Origin: Planctomycetota bacterium
GTDB lineage: Bacteria > Planctomycetota > Planctomycetia > Pirellulales > Lacipirellulaceae
Length of the DNA stretch: 64,000 bases
Reading direction: 5' to 3'
Assembly: GCA_029259945.1 (NCBI GenBank)
Contig: JAJDEF010000008.1
Coordinates: 124,001 to 188,000, forward strand
Shown here: positions 52,536 through 62,616 of the stretch, piece after piece
Layout of the letters: every line of letters begins with the position of its first letter
Numbering within the stretch: the stretch's first letter is position 1
Program-made: the position numbers and the translations under genes
The notes under the pieces: generated by a model
Told to the model about the DNA's origin: nothing
The model's database searches: none
What the model saw: only the letters and a program-made list of their open reading frames with translations

Positions 52536-53522
52536 ATGGTAGAAGCACTGCAAGAGTATTTCGACTCACGTGACGTCACGGTTCGGGTTGATCGAGGCCA
52601 GAGTGTTTTAAGAGGCGTTAAACTTATTGGCTTAGAGTCGCGAAATGGACGTCGATATCGTGATTCGACCTTGGATCAAGCGGCATCGCTCTACGAAGAG
52701 GCGAAGGTCAATGTCAACCATCCCAAAGAGGGGCCGTTGTCGCCCCGAGATTATCAAGATCGCCTAGGGGTGATTCGTGGTGTTGAGCAGCGGACTGGCG
52801 AAGGATTGTTCGGCGACCTTCACTTCAACCCCAAACATGTTCTGGCGGAACAGTTGGTTTGGGATGCAGAGCACAACCCTGGCAATGTGGGGTTTTCTCA
52901 CAATGTCTTGGCACGGCTGTCGCACGAAAGCGAAACCACGGTGGTCGAAGAAATTACTCGTGTTTTAAGCGTTGATTTAGTTGCGGATCCAGCCACCACC
53001 CAGGGGCTTTTTGAGCAGGCCAAAGAATCGGCAGCCGCGGATGAGTCAACGCGGTTGTCATCTTCGTGGGATGCGCTCACGTTGGAAACCGTGAAATTGC
53101 ACCGCCCCGATCTGTTTTCAGAGATCGAATCGTCCGAGTTGGAACAACTGCGAGCCCAGTTGGAGGTGTCACAAGCACAAGCCGCGATGCTTCAGCGCCG
53201 ACAGCGGATCGTCGAACTACTCCGCGAACACCAGTTGCCGGTCCCGGCAGAAGAGATGTCGCCTACGGAAGGATTCGATGAGGGAAGCCACATCGTTAGC
53301 CAAGCATTTTTTGAGACATTGATGGGGGTGGATGACGGGGAGCTTGAAAGTCTGATTATCGAACGGGCCGAGTTGGTGCGGAGTGTATCACACTGGAGTC
53401 ATCGTCTTGCCAGTGTTTTGGGGCCTCAATCCCGCGATCAAATGTCGATGTTTGCAGCGACAAGTCCTGAGGGTCCCATGGTTCAAGATTTTGCGAAGTC
53501 GCTAAAGACGATGCGTCATTAA
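52536..53522 (+). CDS. Prohead maturation protease with scaffold-like C-terminus
   Basis: A 328-residue protein. The first 180 residues look like a phage prohead protease: GVKLIGLESRNGRRYRDSTL, NVNHPKEGPLSPRDYQDRLG, GFSHNVLARLSHE and VEEITRVLSVDLVADPAT. The serine or histidine residues of the active site are probably H in NHP and S in GFSH. The remaining 145 residues are helical, with an Ala/Gln-rich coiled coil (LEQLRAQLEVSQAQAAMLQRR) like a built-in scaffold. Phage proteases of this class cut scaffold and capsid during maturation. ATG 52536 fits a purine-rich AGAGGAAAGG upstream. Confidence 0.78.
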   Translation: MVEALQEYFDSRDVTVRVDRGQSVLRGVKLIGLESRNGRRYRDSTLDQAASLYEEAKVNVNHPKEGPLSPRDYQDRLGVIRGVEQRTGEGLFGDLHFNPKHVLAEQLVWDAEHNPGNVGFSHNVLARLSHESETTVVEEITRVLSVDLVADPATTQGLFEQAKESAAADESTRLSSSWDALTLETVKLHRPDLFSEIESSELEQLRAQLEVSQAQAAMLQRRQRIVELLREHQLPVPAEEMSPTEGFDEGSHIVSQAFFETLMGVDDGELESLIIERAELVRSVSHWSHRLASVLGPQSRDQMSMFAATSPEGPMVQDFAKSLKTMRH

Positions 53523-53609
53523 GCAAGAGGTCTCGCTCGAATGAGTGGTTTGGCGAGTAGCTTCTTTTGAAGAAACCCATTACCTATTTAAAGCCGGAGG
53601 AAAAAAGAG

Positions 53610-54083
53610 ATGGCAAACACGATGCGTTGGAGATATGGGGATACAAGCCCAGTTGTATTACCGACAAATACGAATTACGAGGTTAATATCGGGGATTTAT
53701 TGTACTTAGAAGTCAATCACGTTCGCCCTTCTTCAGCCCAAGCTGACCAAGCGACACTGATAGCTAACCAAGAGCTGTTTCATGACAAGTTTGTCGGCAT
53801 AGCGATGCAAAGCTCCCCGGCAGGTAATTCTGATCCTGTGCGAGTTGCCACACGAGGTGTATTTGAGTTCGATAGCCCTCTGTCGACGCATGAAGTCGGC
53901 GAATTATTGGGTGCTAACGAGGATGGAACTGGAACGCAGTTGGAAGAGCAAAGCGTCATTGGAGTCGCGACACCCAATCTGGCAATAGGCAGATGTGTGA
54001 AGCGAGTTGCGACCGCGAGTACACGCGTCCTTGTCGATATTGTCAGCACGGTGGTAAGTGGAGGCCCTCAGGCGGCGGCTTAA
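53610..54083 (+). CDS. Head decoration or cement-like protein
   Basis: A 157-residue beta-rich protein starting after GGAGG. It begins MANTMRWRYGDTSPVVLPT, has a FVGIAMQSSPAGNSDPVRVATRG segment and ends in VLVDIVSTVVSGG. This is the usual shape of DUF2190-type capsid cement or decoration proteins that bind the outside of the head. Its place between protease and capsid genes fits this. No membrane or signal segment. Confidence 0.72.
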   Translation: MANTMRWRYGDTSPVVLPTNTNYEVNIGDLLYLEVNHVRPSSAQADQATLIANQELFHDKFVGIAMQSSPAGNSDPVRVATRGVFEFDSPLSTHEVGELLGANEDGTGTQLEEQSVIGVATPNLAIGRCVKRVATASTRVLVDIVSTVVSGGPQAAA

Positions 54084-54174
54084 CCTTTTTGGATGGTCGA
54101 GCAAGGATGAGTAGATTTCAACTAGCTGACAAGTCATAGATCAAAACCAGATAAACAAGTATAGGAGAATTTTC

Positions 54175-55335
54175 GTGACACTCAATTATCGCGAACTCAA
54201 ACGACGCTATGATCTCGATGGTGCCGATCGAACGGTTGATCATCTTTCCGAGTCATTGCGAGAAGGGCACCTTTGCCCCGAAGATTTTAGTCTACGCGAC
54301 TTAGCCGAGGCGCTTGTGCCCGATGGTCGCCAATGGGTGAGAATGCTGGATCCAAGATCCAGTGGAAATGTTAGTGTGACAGAAGCTGGCGATGGCGTTG
54401 ATGTCACGGCATTCTTGAACATTACTGGGCAAGTTATCTATTCCAAGATACTTGATGCCTACGAACAGGAAAATTTCGTCGCCTCGAAACTCGTGCAGCA
54501 TATCCCCACCCGACTTGATGGCGAAAAGATACCTGGTATTTCGCGTGTTGCAGACGGCATTGATGAAATCGCGCCTGGGATGCCTTATCCGAACCTTGGC
54601 TTTGGCGAGGACTACATCGAAACCCCTTCGACCGCCAAGCGAGGATTTATTGTGCCTGTAACAAAGGAGGCAATTTTCTTCGATCGTACCCATCTGGTTT
54701 TAAGTAGGGCAGCTGAAGTTGGCGAAGTATTGGGTCTCAATAAAGAAAAGCGAATTCTTGATGTTATCATCGGGGCGACCAATAACTACAAAAGCAATGG
54801 CGTTAGCTCAAACACCTATTCCACGACGGGATCGTGGGTCAATGAACTCGCGGTCAACGAGTTGGTTGATTGGACCAACGTCGATGCAGCCGAGCAACTT
54901 TTTGCCGAAATGACCGACGACCATACGGGCGAACCTGTGTTGGTTCGAGGAACAACGGTACTTGTCATGCCCGCCTATCGGCACGCAGCACACCGTGTTT
55001 TTAATGCGGCAGAGATTGCTTATTCGGGAGCAGGCTCACCCACTGCGACGACCGCCTCGAATCCGCTGGGGAATTACCAAGTTGAAGAGAGTCGCTTGGC
55101 TTATCGTCGAATCTTGTCTTCGGGCGTCATTGCTGCTGACGCAAAGAAATGGTGGTTTGTGGGTGATTTCCGCAAGGCATTTGCTTATATGGAAAATTGG
55201 CCAATTACCATCACCCAAGCACCAATTAATAGCGAAGCCGATTTCAATAATGACATTGTGCTGCGATTCAAAGCGAGCGAACGCGGCGCGGCAGCGGTCT
55301 TGAATCCGCGGTATGTCGTGAAGTCTACCGGTTAA
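54175..55335 (+). CDS. Major capsid protein
   Basis: A 386-residue protein in the place of the capsid gene, right after protease and decoration-like genes. The N-terminal about 60 residues (YRELKRRYDLDGADRTVDHL) are charged and helical, like the part removed by the prohead protease. The rest has the HK97-type layout: a long helix region (LTAFLNITGQVIYSKILDAYEQ), central strands and the C-terminal segment NWPITITQAPINSEADFNNDIVLRFKASERGAAAVLNPRY. This end is typical of capsid proteins. It starts with GTG after GGAGA. Confidence 0.75.
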   Translation: MTLNYRELKRRYDLDGADRTVDHLSESLREGHLCPEDFSLRDLAEALVPDGRQWVRMLDPRSSGNVSVTEAGDGVDVTAFLNITGQVIYSKILDAYEQENFVASKLVQHIPTRLDGEKIPGISRVADGIDEIAPGMPYPNLGFGEDYIETPSTAKRGFIVPVTKEAIFFDRTHLVLSRAAEVGEVLGLNKEKRILDVIIGATNNYKSNGVSSNTYSTTGSWVNELAVNELVDWTNVDAAEQLFAEMTDDHTGEPVLVRGTTVLVMPAYRHAAHRVFNAAEIAYSGAGSPTATTASNPLGNYQVEESRLAYRRILSSGVIAADAKKWWFVGDFRKAFAYMENWPITITQAPINSEADFNNDIVLRFKASERGAAAVLNPRYVVKSTG

Positions 55336-55352
55336 ACGCGCAGTTAGGTCGA

Positions 55353-55385
55353 GGAGCCGGCACAAGCGATCTTGTGCCGTGCTCC
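55353..55385 (+). terminator. Strong hairpin after the capsid gene
   Basis: GGAGC-CGGCACAAG pairs with CTTGTGCC-GT-GCTCC around a CGAT loop, 18 bases after the capsid stop. No T-run follows, so it is more likely an mRNA-stability or processing structure than a full terminator; strong hairpins after capsid genes often keep the message for the most abundant protein. Confidence 0.65.
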
Positions 55386-55435
55386 CCACACCTTTCGTCT
55401 TCTCCAAAGATAATCTGGATAGGAGAACATAATTC

Positions 55436-55921
55436 ATGGCATCAGGCGATTCATTGCTTTTGTTTGATCCACTTTCCAATCGACCACCGGTAGCAAATTA
55501 TGCGTCTGTGGATTTGCGGAATGGATTCGTCGTGTTGGATTTTGACGATGCGACCAACGAAACAGCCCAATTCCTTGCCGTCTTACCCAGCCACTATGGC
55601 GGAGGACAGTTATTGGCAGTTGTGACTTGGACAACCACTACGGCTATTACCGACAATGCAAAACTTCGGGTTGAAGTCACTCGCCTTGGCGGAGGTGCCA
55701 GCCTTGCTGTGCTACCAGCAGTCGATGGGAGCGTTGATATGACGGTAACCGCACCGGTTACTAGTGGGCAATTAGTTCTATCCCAGTCATCCGCAATACT
55801 CGCAGGTAATGCCGTTGCCGGTGACCAACTGTTGGTGGGGCTCACAAGACTTGCAGCCGACGTAGCTGATGTGCTGGTGGGCGATATCGAATTCGTCTCG
55901 ATAGAAATTCGCGAGGTCTGA
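55436..55921 (+). CDS. Beta-rich structural protein of the prophage-like block
   Basis: A 161-residue protein with a long run of short strands and Gly, Ala, Thr and Val (LLAVVTWTTTTAITDNAKLRVEV, TVTAPVTSGQLVLSQS). It resembles small virion or fibre proteins, for example the neck or tail-tip type in tailed phages and similar proteins in capsid-only elements. No named domain is recognised. AGGAG lies about 11 bases before the ATG. It starts a second short gene run with tight overlaps. Confidence 0.55.
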   Translation: MASGDSLLLFDPLSNRPPVANYASVDLRNGFVVLDFDDATNETAQFLAVLPSHYGGGQLLAVVTWTTTTAITDNAKLRVEVTRLGGGASLAVLPAVDGSVDMTVTAPVTSGQLVLSQSSAILAGNAVAGDQLLVGLTRLAADVADVLVGDIEFVSIEIREV

Positions 55922-55923
55922 GA

Positions 55924-56697
55924 ATGGCATTTTCTGTCAACGCCACCAATCTGGTTTTTAGCACAATAGCGCCAATCGCTGGCTATCCGTTTTCGTTAAT
56001 GGGTTGGTTTCGTGTGCCCGACGTGAATATGCAATTACCTCTAATGGGGATATGGGATGTTTCTGGCGTAGCGCAAAGCAACGTATTGTTTGCAGGCGAT
56101 ACGACCAAGGTTGCGATGGCAAAGGTAAAGAACGGCATCTTGGAAGCTGTCACAGAGTCGAGTTTGATGACTCCAGAAACGTGGCATCATTTAGTGGCCG
56201 TCTATGCGTCGGATACGCTGAGGGTAATTTATCTAGACGGCGTCAATGTGGAAGTGAACACCGACAATGTTCCAATAACACCGCTGAATTTGGCCTATTT
56301 CGGCAACTATGCAGACGGCGTGTTTGTTGACATCGCTGAGGTTTCGATTGTCGAGGCAGAGGTGAGCGCAGAGCAGGCAGCGGAATTAGCAAGTAGGCAA
56401 CCAATGTTGTCAACACCGCTCGCAAAACATGCTGTAGCCTATCAAGACTGCATTCGCCAGCGGAATCACCCTGGCCTGGGGCCTGCCTTCTCCTTTGCAG
56501 GAGCATCAATAATCGTTGATCACCCCAGCATTCTCCTTCCGACTAGAGGTGTCTCGGCGGTCATGCCAGTGAGATTTAGAGGGCCATGGCAAACAGACCA
56601 AACAGAGTTACAGGCATCGTCGACTGACATCGGTCAGCTTGCTATGGCTGGTGTTGTGTCCCAAAACTCAATTCTTTCCGGAGAGGTAACTAGCTGA
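55924..56697 (+). CDS. LamG/concanavalin-like fold protein
   Basis: A 257-residue protein. Residues about 20-160 follow the laminin-G-like or concanavalin sandwich: YPFSLMGWFRVPDVNMQLPL, ETWHHLVAVYASDTLRVIYLDG and LNLAYFGNYADGVFVDIAEV. This domain binds sugars or other ligands and is common in phage fibres. The last 100 residues are mixed and end in ILSGEVTS. Its stop overlaps the next start (TGATG). Confidence 0.72.
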   Translation: MAFSVNATNLVFSTIAPIAGYPFSLMGWFRVPDVNMQLPLMGIWDVSGVAQSNVLFAGDTTKVAMAKVKNGILEAVTESSLMTPETWHHLVAVYASDTLRVIYLDGVNVEVNTDNVPITPLNLAYFGNYADGVFVDIAEVSIVEAEVSAEQAAELASRQPMLSTPLAKHAVAYQDCIRQRNHPGLGPAFSFAGASIIVDHPSILLPTRGVSAVMPVRFRGPWQTDQTELQASSTDIGQLAMAGVVSQNSILSGEVTS

Positions 56698-57095
56698 TGG
56701 CGGTTGCAAAAGATATTCACGCGACGGTGTTTCGTAATGCTACGGCGACATTCATGGCACGGGTAGAGAATGCTACTGGCCAGGCGATTAACCAAGTGTC
56801 AATTGCCTCAATTCGTTACACAGTCTACGAACTTGATTTTAGCGATCCCAGCATACTGCTACCCATCACGGGTCACGATCAGGCGTTGCTTTTGAAGACG
56901 GATGTCGTATTCGACACTTTGCAGCTGGATGCTGTCTGGACGGTCGACGCTATAGGATACAACTTCAGGCACGAGCTAGATGTTTCGCTCAACGAGGCGT
57001 TTCCAAAAGCAGGCGGAGTCTATCAGGTCCGCTACGAGTTGACACCTGTTCTAGGGCAGAAGATTGTATTTCGATTTCATATGAGGTGCATTTAA
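56697..57095 (+). CDS. Beta-rich protein of unknown function
   Basis: A 132-residue protein with a regular strand pattern (VSIASIRYTVYELDFSDPSILLP, VYQVRYELTPVLGQKIVFRFHMR). It begins with an overlapping TGATG, so it is translated with the previous gene. It looks like a small structural or accessory virion protein; no named family. Confidence 0.55.
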   Translation: MAVAKDIHATVFRNATATFMARVENATGQAINQVSIASIRYTVYELDFSDPSILLPITGHDQALLLKTDVVFDTLQLDAVWTVDAIGYNFRHELDVSLNEAFPKAGGVYQVRYELTPVLGQKIVFRFHMRCI

Positions 57096-57097
57096 CG

Positions 57098-57316
57098 ATG
57101 GCTACTGAAACAGAGCAAATCGCGTCGATTCGTAGTTTAACCTTGGCGCAGTTAGAGCAATTGCGAGCTAGCCCTAAGCCAACCTATTCCATCGATGGGC
57201 AGCAAGTCTCTTGGACCGCCTATATCGAGTCATTGCAACGGACGGTGGATTGGTGCGATTCAAAACTAGCAGACTACGAACCGTTTGAAGTTCAATCTCA
57301 AGGGATGACGGGATGA
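57098..57316 (+). CDS. Small helical protein of the prophage-like block
   Basis: A 72-residue acidic protein (MATETEQIASIRSLTLAQLEQL, then YIESLQRTVDWCDSKLADYEPF). It starts three bases after the previous stop and overlaps the next gene by an ATGA. This type of small protein is often found between virion genes as an assembly helper, but it has no recognised domain. Confidence 0.6.
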   Translation: MATETEQIASIRSLTLAQLEQLRASPKPTYSIDGQQVSWTAYIESLQRTVDWCDSKLADYEPFEVQSQGMTG

Positions 57317-57960
57317 TTATCGATCACAATGCGGCTACCGATTTCTCAGACATCATAGATGGAACTGAAAGTCTGGTTTTACGCCGGCAAAATAACTTGC
57401 AAAGTGTGTCGATCATCGCTGCTCGGCGTCAAAGTGTGGTGACGCAAGAGGCGGTGCCAAGTGGTGGTGCAGCCCAGCAAGCTGATGCGGTATGGCATTT
57501 TCCGCTGCCTGTTGGAGAATTGGCTCCCAAATTAGGCGATGCTTTGGTAGATGGACAAGGTGGTCGATGGACAATTCTTGAAATTCGAGAGTTGCCATCA
57601 CTGGGGCGTTGGAAATGTGAGACACGCGAGTTGAGCGTTGCTTACGGCTGCGTAGATCGCGTCGATATTGAACGCGCGGTTTGGGGAGATATTGGTTCAG
57701 GCCCCGAAATCGTTGCTTGGGTGTATGCCTTTACGGCACTACCCGTCAAAATCCAGCCAGAGGACATGAAAGTCGTGGCTGGTTCGGTGCCGACTGTGAC
57801 CAACTCGCGGTTCCACATTATTTTGAGCGAGTCGATCTTGTTAGAGCCGGATGATCGGTTTCTGGCTGAGGATGGCACCATCTATACGCTAGAATCTTAT
57901 GAGCAGACTGATCGTATCGATGCATTACCGATTGCAAAAGTGTTACGGCAGGATGTTTGA
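57313..57960 (+). CDS. Head-to-tail connector-like protein
   Basis: A 215-residue protein starting at the ATG of an ATGA overlap. It has strand-rich segments (SLVLRRQNNLQSVSIIAARR, ADAVWHFPLPVGELAPKLGDAL, ESILLEPDDRFLAEDGTIYTL). The last part resembles head-completion or stopper proteins at the neck of tailed phages, as do its position and size. It is the last plus-strand gene of the block; no tail tube, tape measure or fibre genes follow. Confidence 0.5.
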   Translation: MIIDHNAATDFSDIIDGTESLVLRRQNNLQSVSIIAARRQSVVTQEAVPSGGAAQQADAVWHFPLPVGELAPKLGDALVDGQGGRWTILEIRELPSLGRWKCETRELSVAYGCVDRVDIERAVWGDIGSGPEIVAWVYAFTALPVKIQPEDMKVVAGSVPTVTNSRFHIILSESILLEPDDRFLAEDGTIYTLESYEQTDRIDALPIAKVLRQDV

Positions 57961-57961
57961 T

Positions 57962-58507
57962 TTACTCAATGGAAGTCACTTCTCGAAACAACATCGCGGT
58001 GAATTCGCGCATGAGATTTGCCTTGTCACTCTCTAGAATGACCGCAACTTGGTACATTAATTCCTGGCGAGTGTTCATCTCTTTGGCTGATGCGAGTGTG
58101 CCTTCTTTCGTGAGCTCGCCCCCAACGGCCATGCGGCTGTATAACTCATCAAAATCGGTCTGTGTCCAACTCGCAAATAGGTCCGGATGCTCACCAATCA
58201 CATCGGCGACGATCGGGTTGGTGGCACGATCGAACAGTGCTTGCCCTGCTTGATAGGGGTCTTTGAATAATTCGTCGGTCGAGACGCCGAACCCCTCAGC
58301 CAGTTTATGCAGCGTACGGGCATGTGGACGCGAGACACCCTCTACGATGTTTCTTATAGTCCGATGGTCAAGGCCCGTCGCTTCGACGACTTCGAGCAAA
58401 GTCATGTCTAAGCGAGCCATCAAGCGCCGAACGTTGGCGCCGTGGAGTGTGCGGAGGCCGGTCGGTAGGGTTGAAGACGGTGTCCTAGGCACGATGTGAA
58501 CTACCAA
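57962..58507 (-). CDS. XRE-type HTH regulator
   Basis: A 181-residue regulator whose 3-prime end lies one base from the connector-like gene, in opposite direction. The N-terminal HTH (ANVRRLMARLDMTLLEVVEATGLDHRTIRNIVEG, then RTLHKLAEGFGVSTDELF) is a lambda repressor-like domain. The C-terminal half (ATNPIVADVIGEHPDLFASWTQTDF) is a planctomycete-type extension with unknown use. The start is uncertain: TTG 58507 or GTG 58492. It is the natural candidate for repressor of the block. A palindromic operator lies about 35 bases upstream of its start region. Confidence 0.75.
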   Translation of the reverse strand: MVVHIVPRTPSSTLPTGLRTLHGANVRRLMARLDMTLLEVVEATGLDHRTIRNIVEGVSRPHARTLHKLAEGFGVSTDELFKDPYQAGQALFDRATNPIVADVIGEHPDLFASWTQTDFDELYSRMAVGGELTKEGTLASAKEMNTRQELMYQVAVILESDKANLMREFTAMLFREVTSIE

Positions 58508-58539
58508 GAATTGTGAAGGATTCCCCCATGCGGGTCACA

Positions 58540-58553
58540 TATACACGTGTATA
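58540..58553. promoter_or_regulatory. Perfect 14-bp palindrome TATACACGTGTATA in a divergent promoter region
   Basis: The palindrome lies between the HTH gene and the monooxygenase gene, overlapping AT-rich sequence that resembles a minus-10 box (TATAGTAT). It is a good candidate operator for the adjacent repressor and for the neighbouring promoters. Confidence 0.6.
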
Positions 58554-58633
58554 GTATATGGTCGGATAGGTCAAGGGCATTGATCGTATCAGGCGGTGTG
58601 CATGGGGGGGGTTATGAGTCATAATGGCAGGCT

Positions 58634-59965
58634 ATGCCTTACTGTACGTCCACAGATGCTGAAACAGATACTGCAGAGCGATTCTGCATTTTAGGGGCCG
58701 GTACGTCTGGATTGGCCGTGGCCAAGAACTTCAAACAGGGCGGACTTCCGTTTGATTGTCTAGAGCGAGAGGACAATATTGGCGGTAATTGGTACTTCGG
58801 GAAATCTGCAAGCAGCGTCTATGCTTCGACGCATTTGATTTCGTCGAAACAGCTCACGGAATACACCGATTTCCCGATGCCGGAGGAATACCCCGAGTTC
58901 CCTAATCACCGGCAAGTCTGGGAATACTTGTGTCGTTACGCCCAGCGTTTTGGACTTTACGAACATATCAGGTTCAATACGACCGTCACGCGAGTTGAAC
59001 CCTGTGTTAAGGGTTGGCGAATCTCACTAGCTGACGGAACGGCGAGTATTTATCGCGGTGTGGTCATTGCTAATGGCCATAATTGGGATCCTCGTATGCC
59101 GAGTTATCCGGGCAAGTTTACGGGCGAAATTTTACATTCGGCCGACTATAAAATCCCAGACGTACTCCGAGGTAAGCGAGTGCTGGTCGTAGGGGGAGGC
59201 AATTCGGGTTGCGATCTGGCAGTGGAAGCTTCGCTTCATGCAGACAAGGCGTTTCATAGTATGCGTCGTGGATACCATGTGTTGCCAAAGTTTTACAAAG
59301 GCAAACCCATCGATCAGTGTGGCGAGTTTGTCCTTTCTCTTCGCATGCCCTTGTGGGTACGTCGTTTGGCGGCAGCGATGGTGATCCGTCGGGTTTTAGG
59401 GCCTGCTGAGCTTGCTGGCTTGCTACGTCCTGACCACCGATTGTTTGAGTGCCATCCGATCATCAATTCGCGGCTTTATCATCAAGCGGCACATGGCGAT
59501 CTCGCCATTCGACCTGATATTGCAGAACTCAAGGGTGATTGCGTAAGGTTTGTCGATGGCACCGAGGAGTCGATAGATCTGATTCTTTATGCGACAGGAT
59601 TTCACCTAAGTTTTCCGTTCATCGATCAAGAACATTTGAACTGGTTCGAGGGCCGGCCGCAGTTGTTTATGAACGTATTCCATCCCGATCGGGACGATTT
59701 ATTCATTGCCGGGCTAATCCAGCCAGATAGCGGACAGTGGGGGTTAGTGGACTACCAAGCTCAATTAATCACTTGCTATCTACAGTCGCTCGAAAAGAGC
59801 CCCACAGCAGCAAAATGGTTCGGTAAGCTCAAAGCCTCAAACGCCACGAATTTGAATCAAGGGATTCGCTACATGGATACCCCGAGACATCGTCTAGAAG
59901 TCGAGCATTTTTTCTATCGGAGGAAGCTCAAGAAAATGATCCAAAAAATGGCTAAGAACCTGTAG
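58634..59965 (+). CDS. Flavin-containing monooxygenase
   Basis: A 443-residue FAD and NADPH enzyme that adds oxygen to a nitrogen, sulfur or ketone substrate. The FAD site is GAGTSGLAVA (22-31); NADPH binds at VVGGGNSGCDLAVEA (near 185). The FMO fingerprint is FTGEILHSADYK. The central parts VYASTHLISSKQLTEYTDFPMP and the C-terminal FLSFPFIDQ-type region fit class B flavoprotein monooxygenases. Helical C-terminal 60 residues are basic. Substrate unknown. It has GGCAGG upstream of ATG 58634. It stands just outside the prophage-like block, next to the putative operator. Confidence 0.88.
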   Translation: MPYCTSTDAETDTAERFCILGAGTSGLAVAKNFKQGGLPFDCLEREDNIGGNWYFGKSASSVYASTHLISSKQLTEYTDFPMPEEYPEFPNHRQVWEYLCRYAQRFGLYEHIRFNTTVTRVEPCVKGWRISLADGTASIYRGVVIANGHNWDPRMPSYPGKFTGEILHSADYKIPDVLRGKRVLVVGGGNSGCDLAVEASLHADKAFHSMRRGYHVLPKFYKGKPIDQCGEFVLSLRMPLWVRRLAAAMVIRRVLGPAELAGLLRPDHRLFECHPIINSRLYHQAAHGDLAIRPDIAELKGDCVRFVDGTEESIDLILYATGFHLSFPFIDQEHLNWFEGRPQLFMNVFHPDRDDLFIAGLIQPDSGQWGLVDYQAQLITCYLQSLEKSPTAAKWFGKLKASNATNLNQGIRYMDTPRHRLEVEHFFYRRKLKKMIQKMAKNL

Positions 59966-60045
59966 CGACGGTCTCAATTTTCAACTGGTTTGAGAACAGT
60001 AGTCGTTTCCTCATGTAGTCGCAGGTCAGAACGATCCACCGTAAG

Positions 60046-61583
<1,538 letters not shown>

Positions 61584-61724
61584 ACGGCTCTCGGTCGGGG
61601 AAGGGGACGCTAACGGGTCAGCACAATCGGCCAAACAGCCTATTCTGACCACCAAGCCGCCAGTTTTCAACGCCAGCTGCAAAACACTTGGTGGGCAGAC
61701 CACTTATAGAAGCTAGGATTCTTA

Positions 61725-61780
61725 TGGGAGGCGTCTCTGACGCCGATAATCGCAACCTTCGGCGTCAGAGACGCCTCCCA
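61725..61780. repeat. Large inverted repeat with 21-bp arms
   Basis: TGGGAGGCGTCTCTGACGCCG and its exact reverse complement are separated by 14 bases. It lies between the aroE-like and a membrane protein gene, 39 bases before the ATG of the latter. It could form a strong hairpin or cruciform and looks like one unit of a dispersed repeat. Confidence 0.85.
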
Positions 61781-61818
61781 CAGCAAATGGAGTCCATTCT
61801 CGACCACCAAAACGTCCC

Positions 61819-62616
61819 ATGTTCATTACCCAACCCCTAACTTGGCTATTTATCACAGCGACCATCATGGTCGATCTGACGCTGATGGTCGTTCGAATTG
61901 ATACGGAGAAATATTGGGCAGTTGTTTTAGCGTATGGGTTCGGGCAAGTTGCTGCGCTGGCGATTTGGGCTGTTCGTGGTCGTATTCATCGTTTGCTGCG
62001 AGTAAGCTGCTTCGTTCTTGCTACGGGGCTGTTGGCTCACTTCATAGACCCTCGTACGTACGACTGGCCGAGAGCAGTCTTCATCTATGCCATGTCCATC
62101 TTTATTGTTGCCTTACTTATTGAAGTGGTGCGTAACATACCTAGTGCCAAAGCTGGTGACATCGATCAGAGAAAACGGTGGCAATTTCCTGTCATCGAGT
62201 TTTTTGGCTGGACGATCATCATAGCCGTGGTGAGTCTTGGTTGCCGCGAGATGGAGTTCAGAGAGGCTTTTGATGGCCCAATATGGCTAGGACTTGTTGC
62301 TTTAATCGCGGTACCTATTTTGTTGGTGTTGTTTACCCGAAAAGATCTGCGCGATCTGCGGGTAATCACAATTCTGATAATCGTCGGCGCCGCAATCACT
62401 GCTGAATGGTATATCACCTTTTTCATTGTCGCCACGCAAGCAGCCTACCTAGTCGCTTGGATGACCGTACTCACGTTCGACAACATTTTATCCGAAGTCA
62501 ACAAGGTGCAGGAAAAACGGCAAGACGAAACCGATGCAACCAATCCCCCCAAACTCTACGACCCCCATCCAAAAGATAAATCAGGATATCAGTCTGTACC
62601 CGACGACATTGCCTAA
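61819..62616 (+). CDS. Polytopic membrane protein of unknown function
   Basis: A 265-residue protein with about seven membrane helices (for example LTWLFITATIMVDLTLMVV, AVFIYAMSIFIVALLIEVV and WYITFFIVATQAAYLVAWM). The last 40 residues are polar and helical. I recognise no family; the helix spacing resembles small transporters or sensor input domains. It starts 39 bases after the large inverted repeat and its stop overlaps the next gene's stop by four bases in opposite direction. Confidence 0.7.
   Translation: MFITQPLTWLFITATIMVDLTLMVVRIDTEKYWAVVLAYGFGQVAALAIWAVRGRIHRLLRVSCFVLATGLLAHFIDPRTYDWPRAVFIYAMSIFIVALLIEVVRNIPSAKAGDIDQRKRWQFPVIEFFGWTIIIAVVSLGCREMEFREAFDGPIWLGLVALIAVPILLVLFTRKDLRDLRVITILIIVGAAITAEWYITFFIVATQAAYLVAWMTVLTFDNILSEVNKVQEKRQDETDATNPPKLYDPHPKDKSGYQSVPDDIA

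Larger units (their letters stand above)
44100..58510 (+). mobile_element. Prophage-like head and packaging block, tail and integrase genes not seen
   Basis: A run of sixteen or so compact genes on the plus strand, bounded by a DNase I-like gene on the left and a convergent HTH regulator on the right. It includes terminase large subunit, portal, prohead protease, capsid-type and connector-type genes in the usual order, next to a lysis-type protease pair and a ParB plus ABC-GNAT pair. No integrase, recombinase, replication protein, small terminase, tape measure or tail tube is recognisable. No attachment sites could be defined by eye. It may be a decayed prophage, a satellite, a gene-transfer-agent-like element or a domesticated capsid system. 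Confidence 0.75.
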
